DNA from: Gibbula magus
Lineage: Eukaryota; Mollusca; Gastropoda; Trochida; Trochidae
Length of the DNA: 64,000 nt
Direction of reading: 5' to 3'
Assembly: GCA_936450465.1 (NCBI GenBank)
Contig: OW388302.1
Span: 15,897,530 to 15,961,529, forward strand
The position numbers were made by a program, and so were the translations under genes. Shown piece after piece: positions 11,051-22,930 of this stretch (position 1 is the first letter of the stretch; every line of letters begins with the position of its first letter). The notes beneath the pieces are model-generated. The model did not search any database, had not been told where the DNA came from, and saw nothing but the letters and a program-made list of their open reading frames with translations.

Positions 11051-11121
11051 TGACGTCAGATCTAAACGTTTGTGACGTCAAACTTTGGCAATTATGACGT
11101 CATGAACCGATTATGACGTCC
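11051..11121. promoter_or_regulatory. cluster of four CRE-like TGACGTC(A) sites
   Basis: TGACGTCA at 11051, 11073 and 11095, and TGACGTCC at 11114, are spaced about 20 bases apart. TGACGTCA is the palindromic site of CREB/ATF bZIP factors. No gene start is visible beside it, so regulatory function is inference. The cluster could instead be part of the neighbouring foldback repeat. Confidence 0.4.
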
Positions 11122-11325
11122 GGCTGCGATCGCTTGAACGTGCAATGTTTCACAACAGTGTTGAATAACATTTCAATGTTTCACAACAGTAGTATCTTCA
11201 ACGAGAGTGTAATAAAATTAAATATAAAATGTGGTAGAGTTTCTTTAGCTGTTGGTTCCGGATTTTAATGAATTTATGTTACAGTACAGAGTAGCTCCGT
11301 TGTACATATTTACATTGTATATTTA

Positions 11326-11328
<3 letters not shown>

Positions 11329-11360
<32 letters not shown>
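11329..11360. repeat. (TA)n microsatellite
   Basis: Uninterrupted AT dinucleotides, longer in the unit C copy. Confidence 0.95.
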
Positions 11361-11362
<2 letters not shown>

Positions 11363-11367
11363 ATAAA

Positions 11368-11432
11368 TAAGTGAGGTGAGGTAAGTTGGGGTATAACGCC
11401 ACTTTCAAGAGTATTTCACTTATATGAAACAC
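11368..11432 (-). mobile_element. truncated SINE tail
   Basis: GGGGTATAACGCCACTTTC and AGAGTATTTCACTTATAT match the 3' part of the SINE at 6293-6596; the head is missing. Confidence 0.6.
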
Positions 11433-12578
11433 AATGGATGCACCTTTAAATACATTCGAGGCCCTCATCAAGACCAGATTCAATTGAATACACAAATTTG
11501 TGAAACAACACATCAAAGATATGAACTGGATTGGATAATATCACTGAAAAGAGCGGTCAAACCTACTTAATATTTGTTGAGTTGATGATGGTGCAATAAA
11601 ATAGCTTACTGTGTCCATCAAATACTATATAATATTATAGAAATGTAGAATATTGGCCGAATATGAGACGACAGATGATTTCACCTTTACATCTATTGTG
11701 TTTCATAAAATGTTATTTGGCTTTAATACGTTCCAGGATCTGGTGATGTTTGGTTCAAATCCAATCAAAAGAGATGCTTTAACACATATGCAAAATTTAC
11801 TTTTATTTTTCACTACTGTAAACATTCTTGCACAAAATCAAGAGAGGCTGGAACTGTATTTCTACTGCAGGGACATGCAGATTCTCTCACTATCCCAATA
11901 ACGCTCACTTTATGTTAAAACAGTGACATTACAGTGGAGAAATTATCTACATTTAAAGAATTTGAAACCAAATCTGCTAAGACAATGTTAACACTCGTGA
12001 ACTATAGCAAACTTACTTTTTCACGCAGATGTATATTTAGTACCTTAAGTAAATCTTCATATGTGCAAAGGTCGCCGTATGGGTTAAAGATATATAATTT
12101 TATGTCTATATTTCCACCAGATTGTTTTGGTTCATAAACCCCTGATCGTGACACAATTGTACACTTACAAAAACAAACATTTCACAGATTCGATATTGAA
12201 GGTTTGGTTGTTGAATTAATTACACTTAACATTCAAACTTGCACAATATTTACTTCACATGAAAGAAAAGAAAACATATATTTTTTTCAAATTTAAACTG
12301 GTACATATTGCATTATTGAAATTTTGAAATATTCTACTTAACAGATGCAGAATCGGTGAAATTAAAAACATATTTTAAAAAATACAAATAATTGTTGTTT
12401 ACAAAGACTTATGAAAGCCTCCTATTGTAATTTCACTGTAGGAAATCTTATAAGCTGTGGCTTAGAAAATAAGTTATTTCCACATTTAAGGTACCTGACT
12501 CACTATAATCAGAACTGTACTATATTGCTTAACAAACTTTAGTTAAACCAAAAATGATAACTATTCTTGTTACAGGAT

Positions 12579-12581
<3 letters not shown>
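11433..12581. other. no gene recognised
   Basis: AT-rich sequence nearly identical to 61170-62313. Frames at 11653-11901 and 11934-12137 are open in both copies but show no domain, and the copies are too young for this to indicate selection. Confidence 0.45.
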
Positions 12582-12653
<72 letters not shown>

Positions 12654-12656
12654 TAT
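12582..12656. repeat. (TA)n microsatellite
   Basis: About 70 bases of AT dinucleotides directly next to the pogo-type MITE, which inserts at TA. Confidence 0.95.
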
Positions 12657-12659
12657 AAA

Positions 12660-12836
12660 CAGTCAGGCCTCGATAATCCGAACGCTTCCGTTTTTCATCA
12701 AAAACGTTCGAATAGTGATATGTTCGGACTACTGAGTACTGAGGACTACATAAGAGATAAGTTTGGTTGCATCTTCCTACCGTTCTGAAACTGCGAGATT
12801 CGGATTATCGTAGGCCGGATTATGGCGGCTTGACTG
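12660..12836. mobile_element. pogo/Tigger-type MITE
   Basis: 177 bp with terminal inverted repeats CAGTCAGGCCTCGATAATCC and its imperfect complement ending GGCTTGACTG, inside TA-rich sequence. CAGTC ends with TA targets are characteristic of the pogo branch of Tc1/mariner. It contains no transposase. Confidence 0.75.
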
Positions 12837-14130
12837 TATATATATATATGGAGGCCCAGATTCAGGATAGTTATCAATTCAGAGTTTTCTTAAATTATCA
12901 GACAGTTAATACCTTTCAAATTGCTGTCACTTGTTTAGTTACAGTTAAATGATGGTAGTTGTACCTTTCAAATTGAGAAGAAAATGTAGAAATGTCATGA
13001 TTTAGCTGTACAGAGGCTCAGATCTTAAAGATTACACAGAAAAGCAACCTGTTCACACTGTGAGAAACCAACATCCAAAGATGTATATCACATCTAATCC
13101 ATCTACTTCCTTGCAATATCTTAGTCGAGAAACAGGACCTAGATTTTAGAAGTTTTTTTAGCACTAAGATCATCATCATATACATGAAAACAATTTCAAA
13201 AGGGGGCGTGGATGGCAGGATTTGAATCCCATAAATCCACCGAATCAGTTTCTTACCTAAATCCACCTGATCCGCTAGAGAGCTTAAAAAATGTAGTGCC
13301 AGTAATTTTACATCTTATGATAATTGAAATTTATTCCAACGAAAGGCATGTGTGATTAAAATTTTACATAAACAATTGTATGCACAGTGGGAATTTGAGA
13401 ATATCCGATAAAAAACGTATCTACAATGTAGATCAGAAAAGGAATCTCCAAAGAAATTATCCCAAGATGTATTTTTGAGAAGACATTATTGATCTAGGGT
13501 GTATGGACTGTTAAGTATTCTGCAATATCGTTGGACTGACTTTAGGTATTCTCAAATTTGTTTGGCCTAACATTTATTTGATAAAAGGATGAACAAATAT
13601 TGCATAATGATAAAGCATGTTCATGCATATAGTTCATGCGTTTATGTAGCAGTCAAGCATACTGTATATTAATATAAAAAAATGTTAATTGAAATAATTG
13701 AAACATTAAATTTTACAATTCTTCAAAAACAGTCAGCAGTGAAAGAAAACATCTAAGTTATTATACAAAACATGAAACTTTTAATTAAAACATTCTTCAA
13801 CCATTAGTTTGGATAAAACACAACTGTTCATCGGCATACATGTATAAGAGAATCAATAAATGTGCCCAGTTCTGCACACATTTACACAATTTTAAACATG
13901 GTAGCTGGTGTAAACTTTATTTCTTATCCCTGTCTTCATTAAACAACGATATTTTAACAAACATATAACCACATACACCAATTAAACCATTCAAAGTACT
14001 GCAGATAAGAATTGGATCGTTATACATTTAAATGCATCTAATTTCTTTTTAAATATTGAATTAATCGAAAATAACTTAGGTGTGTACTTTCTTTTATTTG
14101 ACAGTTTACAAAGGGTCTCAGATATGAATG
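12837..14130. other. no gene recognised
   Basis: AT-rich and nearly identical to 62563-63858 in unit C. It contains one tRNA-like scrap, listed separately. Confidence 0.5.
13203..13282 (-). repeat. tRNA-like SINE head remnant
   Basis: On the minus strand there is an A-box-like TCTAGCGGATCAGGTGG and a B-box-like GGGATTCAAATCC at tRNA-like spacing. No complete cloverleaf was recognised. Also present at 62931-63010. Confidence 0.4.
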
Positions 14131-14335
14131 TTTCACATCCACCAGTACAGGAGACATTCCTGTAGCTGACTATTAAGCAGACAAAGGGATTCATCTCAGT
14201 GAGTCAGGAGAGTTCATCAGAGACATTCTGATAGCAGAGGATGTTTTACAGTTTCCAAATGATCTGTGTGTTGATGGAGACAAATCTTGTGTTACATTGG
14301 AGTTGACGGGTTTACACAAATACAGATTTGGTTAG
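14131..14335 (+). pseudogene. 3' remnant of a B-box/NHL exon
   Basis: Matches the last ~68 codons of the NHL exon, from CATCCACCAGTACAGGAGAC to the final TAG, and homology runs on into the 3' flank to about 14450. An in-frame TAA at ~14174 replaces a Thr/Ala codon of the live copies. No upstream part of the exon is present, so this is a truncated relic of a further unit. Confidence 0.85.
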
Positions 14336-15724
14336 GAGTGTATGTAGATAGTGAATTGGTCAAACTAATTATGGGAGCAAATTACTGAAACTAAAACTAC
14401 TTATGAAACAAAATGACTGAACCTGAAAGAGACACGAACTTGCCAAGATTGACAATGAACCCATTTGTGTGTTATCTGGCAGTTTATAAATTTACAGGGT
14501 CTCAGATATGAAATTGTTACAACTGTTTAAAGTCACCAACAATTTATATTTCGTTACATGAGGTTAGAATAGCATAGTTTGTTATAATTTCATACAGCAT
14601 TTATCAGAAAAATAAAATCCATATTTTCACTGAGTGGAATAACAAGTTATTCTACTGCGTGAAAGAACACTATGGATCGAATGATGTCATCACAACAGGA
14701 TGAAGTCAAAGGATGACCTTGATAAAGCAAGGGGAGCTTGATTGCTCCTGTCATTCCTGTGGGACTTCTGGTTGTCCGCTGGACGACTTCCAGTTCTAGT
14801 GGTACTTCCGGTTTTGTTCCGGTGGTTTGTTCCGGTGGTACTTCCAGTTCAGGTGGAACGTACGGTTTTTCCAGTGGTAGCGTAGTGGTAAAGGTTGATA
14901 AAGAAAACTGTATCTCTAAACTAAGAGTATGATGTTAATTTATCAGTGACTGTGCTGCTTTGCCTTATTCAAAATGTGTATAACATATGATTTATATGTA
15001 TCAGATGATAGCCATACCCTCTTTTACAGAAATAAAGCATTATCTATAGAGGGCAGTGATGGAAGAAGAACGTGTTTTGTTATCTGTTCTGCTAAAGAAG
15101 TTAACACCTAACAATTTGAAATAAAAGAGTGTAGTACAATAGACACTGTAGATGAAACTTATCAACATATTGTTTACAGTTAAGGTAGCCACGGTTTCTA
15201 AGAAGTCGATATTGCTAGTTTCAGCTTATATTGAGTTATTTTGTCTATAACCTCTGTGAGATAGGTTCGATGGTCTCTATTCATTCTAAAGGTAGAATGT
15301 TAGATGCTTACCTTAAAGCAACAAAAAAAAAGGTTTTGAAGAGTATATTTTATTTGCCGTTTGCAAATATAGGACTCACATAGTGAGAAAAGAATACAGC
15401 TTATATTATTTTGAATGTGGAGGGCTTATGAAATGAAGAGCATGAATCTCATAAACCACTATCTCAAAAGATACCGCAAAAAGCTAGTACAGCAGAACAA
15501 AAAGAAGTCGTATTTGAAGAACAGGAGAGAACTCTTGTCCCCACAAAACATGCACAGCCGCAACACCAACGGCCTGTACTTGTGTGAGATTACAATCCAA
15601 TGAACATGGAGCTCAACAACATCATCAGGAACAGGTGGCAAACTATGCATCAGCATCAACAAAGATATCCACTTCTTCAGCTCAACTACAGGCCGTAGGT
15701 ATTCATGCCAAAAATGCATCTGCA
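14336..15724. other. intergenic with a short GGTACTTCC-type repeat
   Basis: Near 14760-14890 are repeated TTCCGGTGGTACTTCC-like words, which give a Ser/Gly-rich frame that is probably not a gene. The rest shows no recognisable gene. The segment 15415-15724 may be the decayed 5' part of the Penelope-like fragment that follows. Confidence 0.45.
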
Positions 15725-16010
15725 TATCTCGCAATGTAGTCTACCTACTGACTTGCACAAAATGAATGAAGCAATATGTAGGTGAAACCAAAACCCGTCT
15801 CACTGAACACTTTGCAGATATCACATATATAAGAGGGACAAACCTGTGGCCCTCCACTTCAATCTCCCTGACCACTCTAAGGACGAATTATTGTACAAAA
15901 TAATCGCCCAACTCAGAAAAAAAAACCTGACACAGAGAGAATCACTCAGTCTAGAAGATCACTAGAACTGAGATTGATATTTGAGCTACCAACGTTCTCA
16001 ATGCTAATTT
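15725..16010 (+). pseudogene. Penelope-like element GIY-YIG endonuclease fragment
   Basis: Broken frames encode NVVYLLTCTK, then KQYVGETKTRLTEHF, then a stretch equivalent to HFNLPDHSKDE, and IIAQLRKKNLTQRESLS. This succession is characteristic of the C-terminal GIY-YIG endonuclease of Penelope-like retroelements. Frameshifts and stops show it is dead. The reverse-transcriptase part was not found upstream. Confidence 0.65.
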
Positions 16011-16069
16011 CGTTGGTTGAATACATCCCCTTTTGTCTTTTCAACTAATAAATACCAGATTTGACATTT

Positions 16070-16185
16070 CTCGTCGAATACCATGTATATCTCATCTCGT
16101 GAAACAGAAATAGTACATTTACACTCGTGGCTACACCACTCGTTAACATATGCTTTTCTACTTCACACGTTATTATCAATGTTTC
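16070..16185. repeat. diverged hairpin MITE
   Basis: Fold-back around GTGGCTACACCAC at ~16126-16138. The arm TATATCTCATCTCGTGAAAC is related to the arm of the better-preserved hairpin at 31112-31273 (TTTATCTCATCTCTTGAGG), so both belong to one family. Confidence 0.5.
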
Positions 16186-17019
16186 GATGACATGGTAATC
16201 AAGGATATTTCACGTAGCTGAACAACTGAACAAAGTGGGTTGATCAGAAGATAACGAATATGTAAACCATTTGGTATGTAGACCAGATAATTTCCAACTA
16301 CCAATTAGATCAAGGGATTCTATTTTATCGAAAACAATATCTGGCCTGTGGATTGTTTATATCCTCATAGTTTTCCAAATCTTAGGAAGGGTCAATAACC
16401 AAATTCCAATCTTCAACAATAGCTACAGCTGTATAAACAAAATCACAGATATTTTCAGACAGTTATATTAGATATTTGGATCATCATTATTTTATGTAAA
16501 GAGATTAATGTATGTGTGATGTACTTCATTGTTAGCAATTTTTTCACAAAAGTTTAGAAATGCACTCACATTTTAGAGACATCACTGTGTAAACATTGTG
16601 CTCCTATCGCAATTAAAACACAATTTTAAAACAAATTAACGAGAACAGATTAAAGCATGCTAAATCATATTTTCATAATACTTAATAAACTCAGTGTTAA
16701 TTTATCGGTTGAGTAAAACATGTTATGTCATTTGAAAAAGCCTGTCTATTAATGTTTGACCTTTTGCATGGCAACTTATGGCACAGAAATTTAGCAAGGA
16801 ATTTAAATTTGTTTGGGGTAATTGTTTTGTTCTGTAATAAAACCCTTTTTACATTGCGACTTTACTCAGATATACTTTGATTGTATATTGTTTAATTGTA
16901 ACGTTTCAAATTTTCAAATTATTATAAAACGTCTTCAAATTATGGGGAACTTGATTGTGTATAACTCTCTTCCGTTTTGTTGCCAGTTGCATTTGTGAGA
17001 AACTTGTGTAGATCATGTG
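16186..17019. other. no gene recognised
   Basis: AT-rich; nothing supported. Confidence 0.5.
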
Positions 17020-17814
17020 GACGAACAATACTGGAAAAAGGATAGATTACAAACTCAAACTTTCACACGGACGGTCATAGATTTGAACTCTGAATGTGAC
17101 AAAGACATTGAAGTCGGGGCTTCTGGTACATTGAACATTGATCATAAGTTTCAAACTTTCTTAATTTCAACGTTAATGTTACATACTTACTTGCAGTGCA
17201 TATATCAATTATTTAGAGATGGATAGTTACAATAGAAGACGTTTTATTTGATAAACGAGATGATTTGTAAACAACTCTTCCAAATTTGGTCAACACTTGA
17301 CGGCAGTCATTGTCACTTAGCAACCACATTCCCGGCTAAACTGTTCCGCAATGACTGTTAGTTAAGTATTGTTTCATTCAGCGTTCCACTTATATATGAA
17401 ACATGGGTTCGAATCCCAGACACTTTGATATGTTGCAGATAATGTTATTCCAAATAGAGCAATGTTACATATGTTTGTTATGATTTAAACATATATATTT
17501 CAAATAAAGTACATGTAAACTGCTAAAAAGCAAAATATTGTTTAAACATCACGTCACTATCTACCTGGCCTGTTCGTCTCACATTGTTTACACTGTAGAT
17601 CGGTTTATATCTCTCCTGTAAATCAATGCTTAAAGCAAACACGTCTCTGTACCTCTTATCAGTTATAAATGTGACAAAGCAGGTCTTTCATTTCGTTCAC
17701 ACTGAGTTGGATTGCTTTCACATGGTTTATTCAAAGGGTGCGGTGTATGCGCCATGTTGTTTCTCTCCATGTAGAAAAACAGCGTCTACAATACAGTCTC
17801 CAGTCTTGAAACAG
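17020..17814 (+). pseudogene. diverged relic of the CARD-gene promoter and first exon
   Basis: Homologous at much lower identity to 2.2-3.1 kb. It keeps the TATA-like box (17664-17670), the following first-exon sequence, the six-codon uORF (ATG 17754, TAG 17772) and the donor ACAG|GTAACA at 17814. No CARD or B-box exon follows before unit B begins. It is either a remnant of an older unit or an unrecognised promoter. Confidence 0.55.
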
Positions 17815-18769
17815 GTAACATAATCTTTTCCTATTAGTATACAGAAATTGAAATACTAAGTTCGCTTCTTTGAAATGTTATGAATGTGCTAATGGAATGT
17901 AATGGAAAACTAATTCAGTTAAAATTGGATAGGTTAGGATATTGCTTAAATATTATGGTGACATAATTTGGATACACGTTTGTTTCATTTCAGTTTTGAA
18001 AGGTATTGTTCATTTATATTAAGCAGAAAGTTAAAGTTGTTTATTCAGAAACACGCAATAAAACACACACTTATGAAACGAGCGTTAAGTCGAACATGAA
18101 GTAATTGCTATTTTGATAATAATCATCAATAGGATAATGATAATATGGATATTCATATTGGGTACTTATCACCCGAGGTGTCTGTTTAAGGCGTTACCAA
18201 TTTTCACTGTTACCTGAGAATATTTTATTTGAATAACCTCTGTCTTGAGAGAATTTAACATAGGTAAATAAATGATCTTTTAAAAGTTATTATAATATAT
18301 AAGGTAGTATACAACAATACCGTTCTGTTGAAACATACTACTGAGGGTAACAATTGACAATACATTTTGAAAAGAAAATCAAATCAATGACAAGTAGAGC
18401 CATTCCTCGGAATTACACGTGAGGAAAGTTAGAATACATTATTGATCAACATCATGAATATTCTATCAACTTACGTATTTTATGTGTAACCCTCTGTACT
18501 ATGTTTCAACAGAATTGTGTTATAATAATAACATTTATCATCCAAAATTGTGTTCAACAGGAGATGATTATCGTTTGTTTGAGATCAAGTGATAAAACTC
18601 CTTGGAGATATCGTTTTGGAAGTACATTTTTAGCAATGCCCTGTCGATGTCAAACTGCATGACATCACGATGCTTTTACATCATTGAGTTCCGAATGCTA
18701 TGACGTCACGATAAACAACTATTGGAGAACAATTCAAATATTTGTACTAATACAGTCAATACTTTTATA
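17815..18769. other. no gene recognised
   Basis: AT-rich. The first ~200 bases still resemble the start of intron 1 of the CARD genes. The remainder holds nothing supported. Confidence 0.45.
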
Positions 18770-19290
18770 ACACCATTTCTCATTTTTTGATAAACGTCCT
18801 CCTTTCTAAAACACTACAATTTTGGTTTTGCTTCTATTTACAGTGAATTTGTAATCGTCACATCAAGTCTCTAGTTCATTTATAAGTCTTGTAAACCTGC
18901 TATGGTATTATTGAAAAACACGATATCGTCTGCAAAGAGCAACATAAAAAATAGGGGTGTAACTGTACTCCATACTCACAATTGCTTTCAATTTGGGTTG
19001 CTAACTCATTTATGAAAAATGAAAATAAAAATCGGTTTAGTTTACATCATTGTCTAACACCAAGTTATAGTTCAAAATAGTCTGAGAATTCATTGCTCTT
19101 TTTTACACAATCTTTAACATTTTCATACATGTTATGGAGAATTTTTTTTTCTTTTTCGGGCTAATGGTTATTCAAAAGAGACAACACAATGTTACTTCTG
19201 TCTGTCAACTGAATCGAAAGCTTTTTCGAAATTAACAAAGAGATCATAGAGTTTGCCACTTTGGCATTGATATACTTCAATATCTAATCT
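18770..19290 (-). pseudogene. non-LTR retrotransposon reverse-transcriptase relic
   Basis: On the minus strand, broken frames give FVNFEKAFDSVDR (RT motif A), LGVRQ, FSFFINELATQIE and LFADDIVFFNNTIAGLQ (the catalytic ADD box). These are in the usual order of a LINE reverse transcriptase. Several stops and frameshifts are present, and no endonuclease was seen. Confidence 0.7.
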
Positions 19291-19504
19291 CTAATACTTT
19301 GATATCTCATCCATACTATAATAATTTGAGACTCTAGTATATCTTCTGTTATCGCAAAGTTATCACAGTCAGATGTTCTGGTACATTGATGGTACATGAG
19401 GTTGTATTACCCAGGGAAACGCAAACAGAGTTCATGCATCATTCATCAATGTCTGTAAGACAAAAGCAATTACAAAATATAGTTACTATTTCATTTGGAT
19501 TGAT

Positions 19505-20075
19505 TTGAGTAACCTCTTTTTGAAGAGATTGTTACAGTGATTAGGTGGGACAGCATAATTTGAGTAACCCATGTGAGAAGAGAATGATACAGTGATTAGG
19601 TGAGAAAGTATACTTTGAATAACACGCGTGAGAGGAGAATGATACAGTGATTAGGTGAGACAGTATAATTTGAGTAACACATGTGAGAAGAGAATGTTGC
19701 AGTGATTAGGTGGGACAGTATAATTTGAGTAACCCATGTGAAAAGAGAATGATACAGTGATAAGGTGAGACAGTATAATTTTAGTAACACATGTGAGAAG
19801 AGAATGTTGCAGTGATTAGGTGGGACAGTATAATTTGAGTAACACACGTGAGAGGAGAATGATACAGTGATTAGGTGGAACAGTATAATTTGAGTAACAC
19901 ATGTGAGAGGAGAATGATACAGTGATTAGGTGAGACAGTATAATTTTAGTAACACCTGTGAGAAGAGAATGTTGCAGTGATGAGGTGGGACAGCATAATT
20001 TGAGTAACACATCTGGGAAGAGAATATTACAGTTGTTACTTGGGAAAGTATAATTTCAGTAATATCTGACAGGAG
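19505..20075. repeat. 55-bp minisatellite (unit B)
   Basis: About ten copies of the 55-bp unit seen at the window start, the best with AACACATGTGAGAAGAGAAT. It marks the left part of unit B; from 19840 on the sequence runs parallel to position 1. Confidence 0.9.
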
Positions 20076-20497
20076 TCAGTTGAGAAGATATAATATAAAT
20101 AATCTCTGTGGTGAGAGATTTTAAAACTATTTTCGTGGTAAGTTATAATTTGGGTTATCTGTTTTGAACAGAATGCAGCAGAAATTACGTAGGATACTAT
20201 GGTTGGATAGTGTGTAACGGTGATTACGTGGGAAATTATAATTTGAGTAACCTATGTGGGAAGAGAATGCATCATAAGCTTCGTGGGAAGATGTGGGTTG
20301 AGTAAACTTTGCTGGAGGAAAATGTGACAGAGGTAACGGGGAAGAAATGATTTAGATTATCTCTTTTAGAAGAGAAAGTATGAGATATACGTTGGAAGTT
20401 ATCATTTGAGTAATTTCTTTGAGACAGAATTTAACAGAACTGACTTAGAAATACTTGCTATTTAGATAGTGAAGAAATATAATATGTTTATGTTTGA

Positions 20498-20673
20498 GAT
20501 AACACTACCTTCAATAGTACAAAAAGTTGTACTTTTTTTAGGCGAAATGGTCGTGTGGTAAGCTGTTGGTATAGTCAATGCTGGCGATAGTTGCCTTACT
20601 CTGAGGGCGTGGGTTCGAATCCCGAATGGGACTCGGCCCAAAAGGTATTTGAACTATTGAAGGTAGTGTTATC
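20498..20673 (+). mobile_element. tRNA-like sequence inside 21-bp inverted repeats (unit B copy)
   Basis: Same structure and sequence as 659-834, carried along by the segmental duplication. Confidence 0.65.
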
Positions 20674-21684
20674 CCAAGTATAACCATATCAGAAATTACT
20701 TAGGAAACTATTTCCCTGACTAACTCATGTGAGAACATTAAGTTCTGCTCTGTTAACTGTTTATATGTTGTAAGAGTTAAGATTATGTGAGAAAATATGA
20801 CTTTTAGAGAGAAGTTACAGCAACAATGATATGGATCAACCTGATTAACCTTACAACTGATAACAGTAGTCTCGCATTCTCACCCAATGTCAAATATCTG
20901 TTACCAACCACCAGCGGTATTGCTGCCATGGTGCTAAATATTGAAACTTGTGACTGATTTCAGTACATATGGGTGTATACAATTTAATATATATTATAAA
21001 ACTGCCATCAATAGTTTACTTCAATTTAATATAAATACAGATCCCTGTGCATGTATTGAAGTGGTGGTCATTTTGTAGTATCTTGGAGAGCCTTTAAACT
21101 GCTACAATAAGTGATATTCCTCTCTCAACTGGTATGGTACAAATATGACGCATCAGACCGTGTTACCAGTGGGAGAAGCAAACATTGTACATGTATTTAT
21201 CTTACAGCATGTCAATACAAAAACCAAGCATATCTATGAAGTAAACGGATATGATCGCTTCAGTTTTTTACAAAATGGAGTCACCCGTCTCGACTGAAAT
21301 GTTGTAAGTCGTGTAAGTTGTAACACATTACAAGGTCTACACGTTTTTAAATGATTGTAAAGAGTTTATCTTAGTTTCATTGAGTGGGAAATGTTTAAAA
21401 AAAATATAATAATATTGGAGAAATATATGTCGGTAAATAATGAACCCTTAACTAGTCTAACATTTCAACTCAGAAAATAAATTTTGGAAAAATATATATT
21501 TTATTTACCGAAATTCAAATTTTCCATAGTCTCCTTTTATTTTATATGGTGATATTTTCAGAATAACTACTTTTTTCAGAGTTTGAGTCTATAGTTGAAC
21601 TTTTACTTTGAGTGGGCAATGATAGATTTGTTTCCAAATAAAAAAGCAAATGTTGGAGAAATATATACCTGTAGCTTATGTCCA
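20674..21684. other. intergenic, no gene seen (unit B)
   Basis: Near-identical to 835-1845. Confidence 0.5.
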
Positions 21685-22046
21685 TTAAAGTAGCTGTAGC
21701 ATGTCTTTCGCGAATTATATTTTTTTCAACTTTTCCCAGTTATTATGATAGTTTATGTCACGTATATTAACTTTAGGGGGTAACACATATTATTACACAA
21801 ATCAATTATCTGTATTGGTAATAATGGTGCTGCGTACAATGCAACACATTGCTGGGCGGCCATTTTAATGTGAACACAAGTTATCCTTTCAATTACAAAA
21901 ACGATTCCCATTGCTTTACCGAACCATTTACACTCATTTTGTAACTTGATTTTCCGAAGAGAGAAAGGTGTTTTACTAGTAGTGAAATTATTTTCCAAAT
22001 ACATTTCATCAACGTATTTGAACGAAAAAAACGTGCTACTGCCCCT
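21685..22046. mobile_element. MITE with GGGGCAGTAGCAC-type ends (unit B copy)
   Basis: Duplicate of 1846-2207; related to 39426-39785. Confidence 0.6.
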
Positions 22047-22789
22047 CCTGAACTGTAAACTTGAACTGTTTAAATTCTGAACAAACAGGGGTCATTATAA
22101 AACGTACTGTGACCTTAAAACGAAGTCTCTTCTTGGAATGTGTAGAGCACTCAGGGTACATAAGAAAACGTGTATCGACTGTTAGCCAGTCAACAAGTAT
22201 AGTACTTGTCTCCTTATTTTCAAAGAAAGATACATTTGCTTTATTTCAACATTAATGTAACATGCTTCTTTGCAAGTGAGACGTCATTTATTCCATGGTG
22301 GATGATTATGATAGTAGGGATTGGATTTGATAACAAAATGATTGGACAACCAGGTGTAAACAGCTCATCCAATTACGGTCACCAATCGCCATCACTGACT
22401 GTCCAAACAGATAATACACACAACAACTGAGATCTTGGCTAAAATGAGGTACAAATATTTGTTATGTATTGTTTACATTCATAACCCTACTGACATATGC
22501 AAAATGGGCTCGAATCCAAACCTTACTTGGAGTTATTTAATGTGTCCTGTTGCAGACAGCGTTATAACGAATATCACAATGTTACATGTGTTCAAAATGA
22601 CTTAAACATATTTAGTTTAAACACATATACTGGTTAACATATATACCTTATATAAATAGCTTATCAGTATGTATTCACTATCTAACTGACTTATATTTCT
22701 CACATTTCTAACACCGCATATCGTTACTATGTTATACCACTCCTGGAAATAGATACTTCAGCAAGGTAGACTCTGTACCTCTTATCAGT
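22047..22789. other. upstream region of CARD gene B
   Basis: Near-identical to 2208-2950; no supported gene. Confidence 0.45.
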
Positions 22790-22796
22790 TATAAAT
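22790..22796 (+). promoter_or_regulatory. putative TATA box of CARD gene B
   Basis: TATAAAT in the same context as at 2951 and 17664. Confidence 0.5.
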
Positions 22797-22818
22797 GGGA
22801 CAATTCTGTGTGTTGATA

Positions 22819-22930
22819 TATTTGTGTACACTGAGTTTGTTTGCTTTGACCTAGCGCATTCAGAGTGTGCAATATATGCGGCATGTTGCTTCTCTCTGTG
22901 TAGAAATACCAACTCAAGTCTTGCAGACAG
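22819..22930 (+). other. putative first exon of CARD gene B
   Basis: Same sequence as 2980-3091, with the donor ACAG|GTAATA at 22930 and both upstream start codons. Confidence 0.45.

Noticed and set aside
19596..20010. Minus-strand frames with repeated CYSNYTVPPNHC-like peptides
   Set aside because: Translation of the 55-bp minisatellite.
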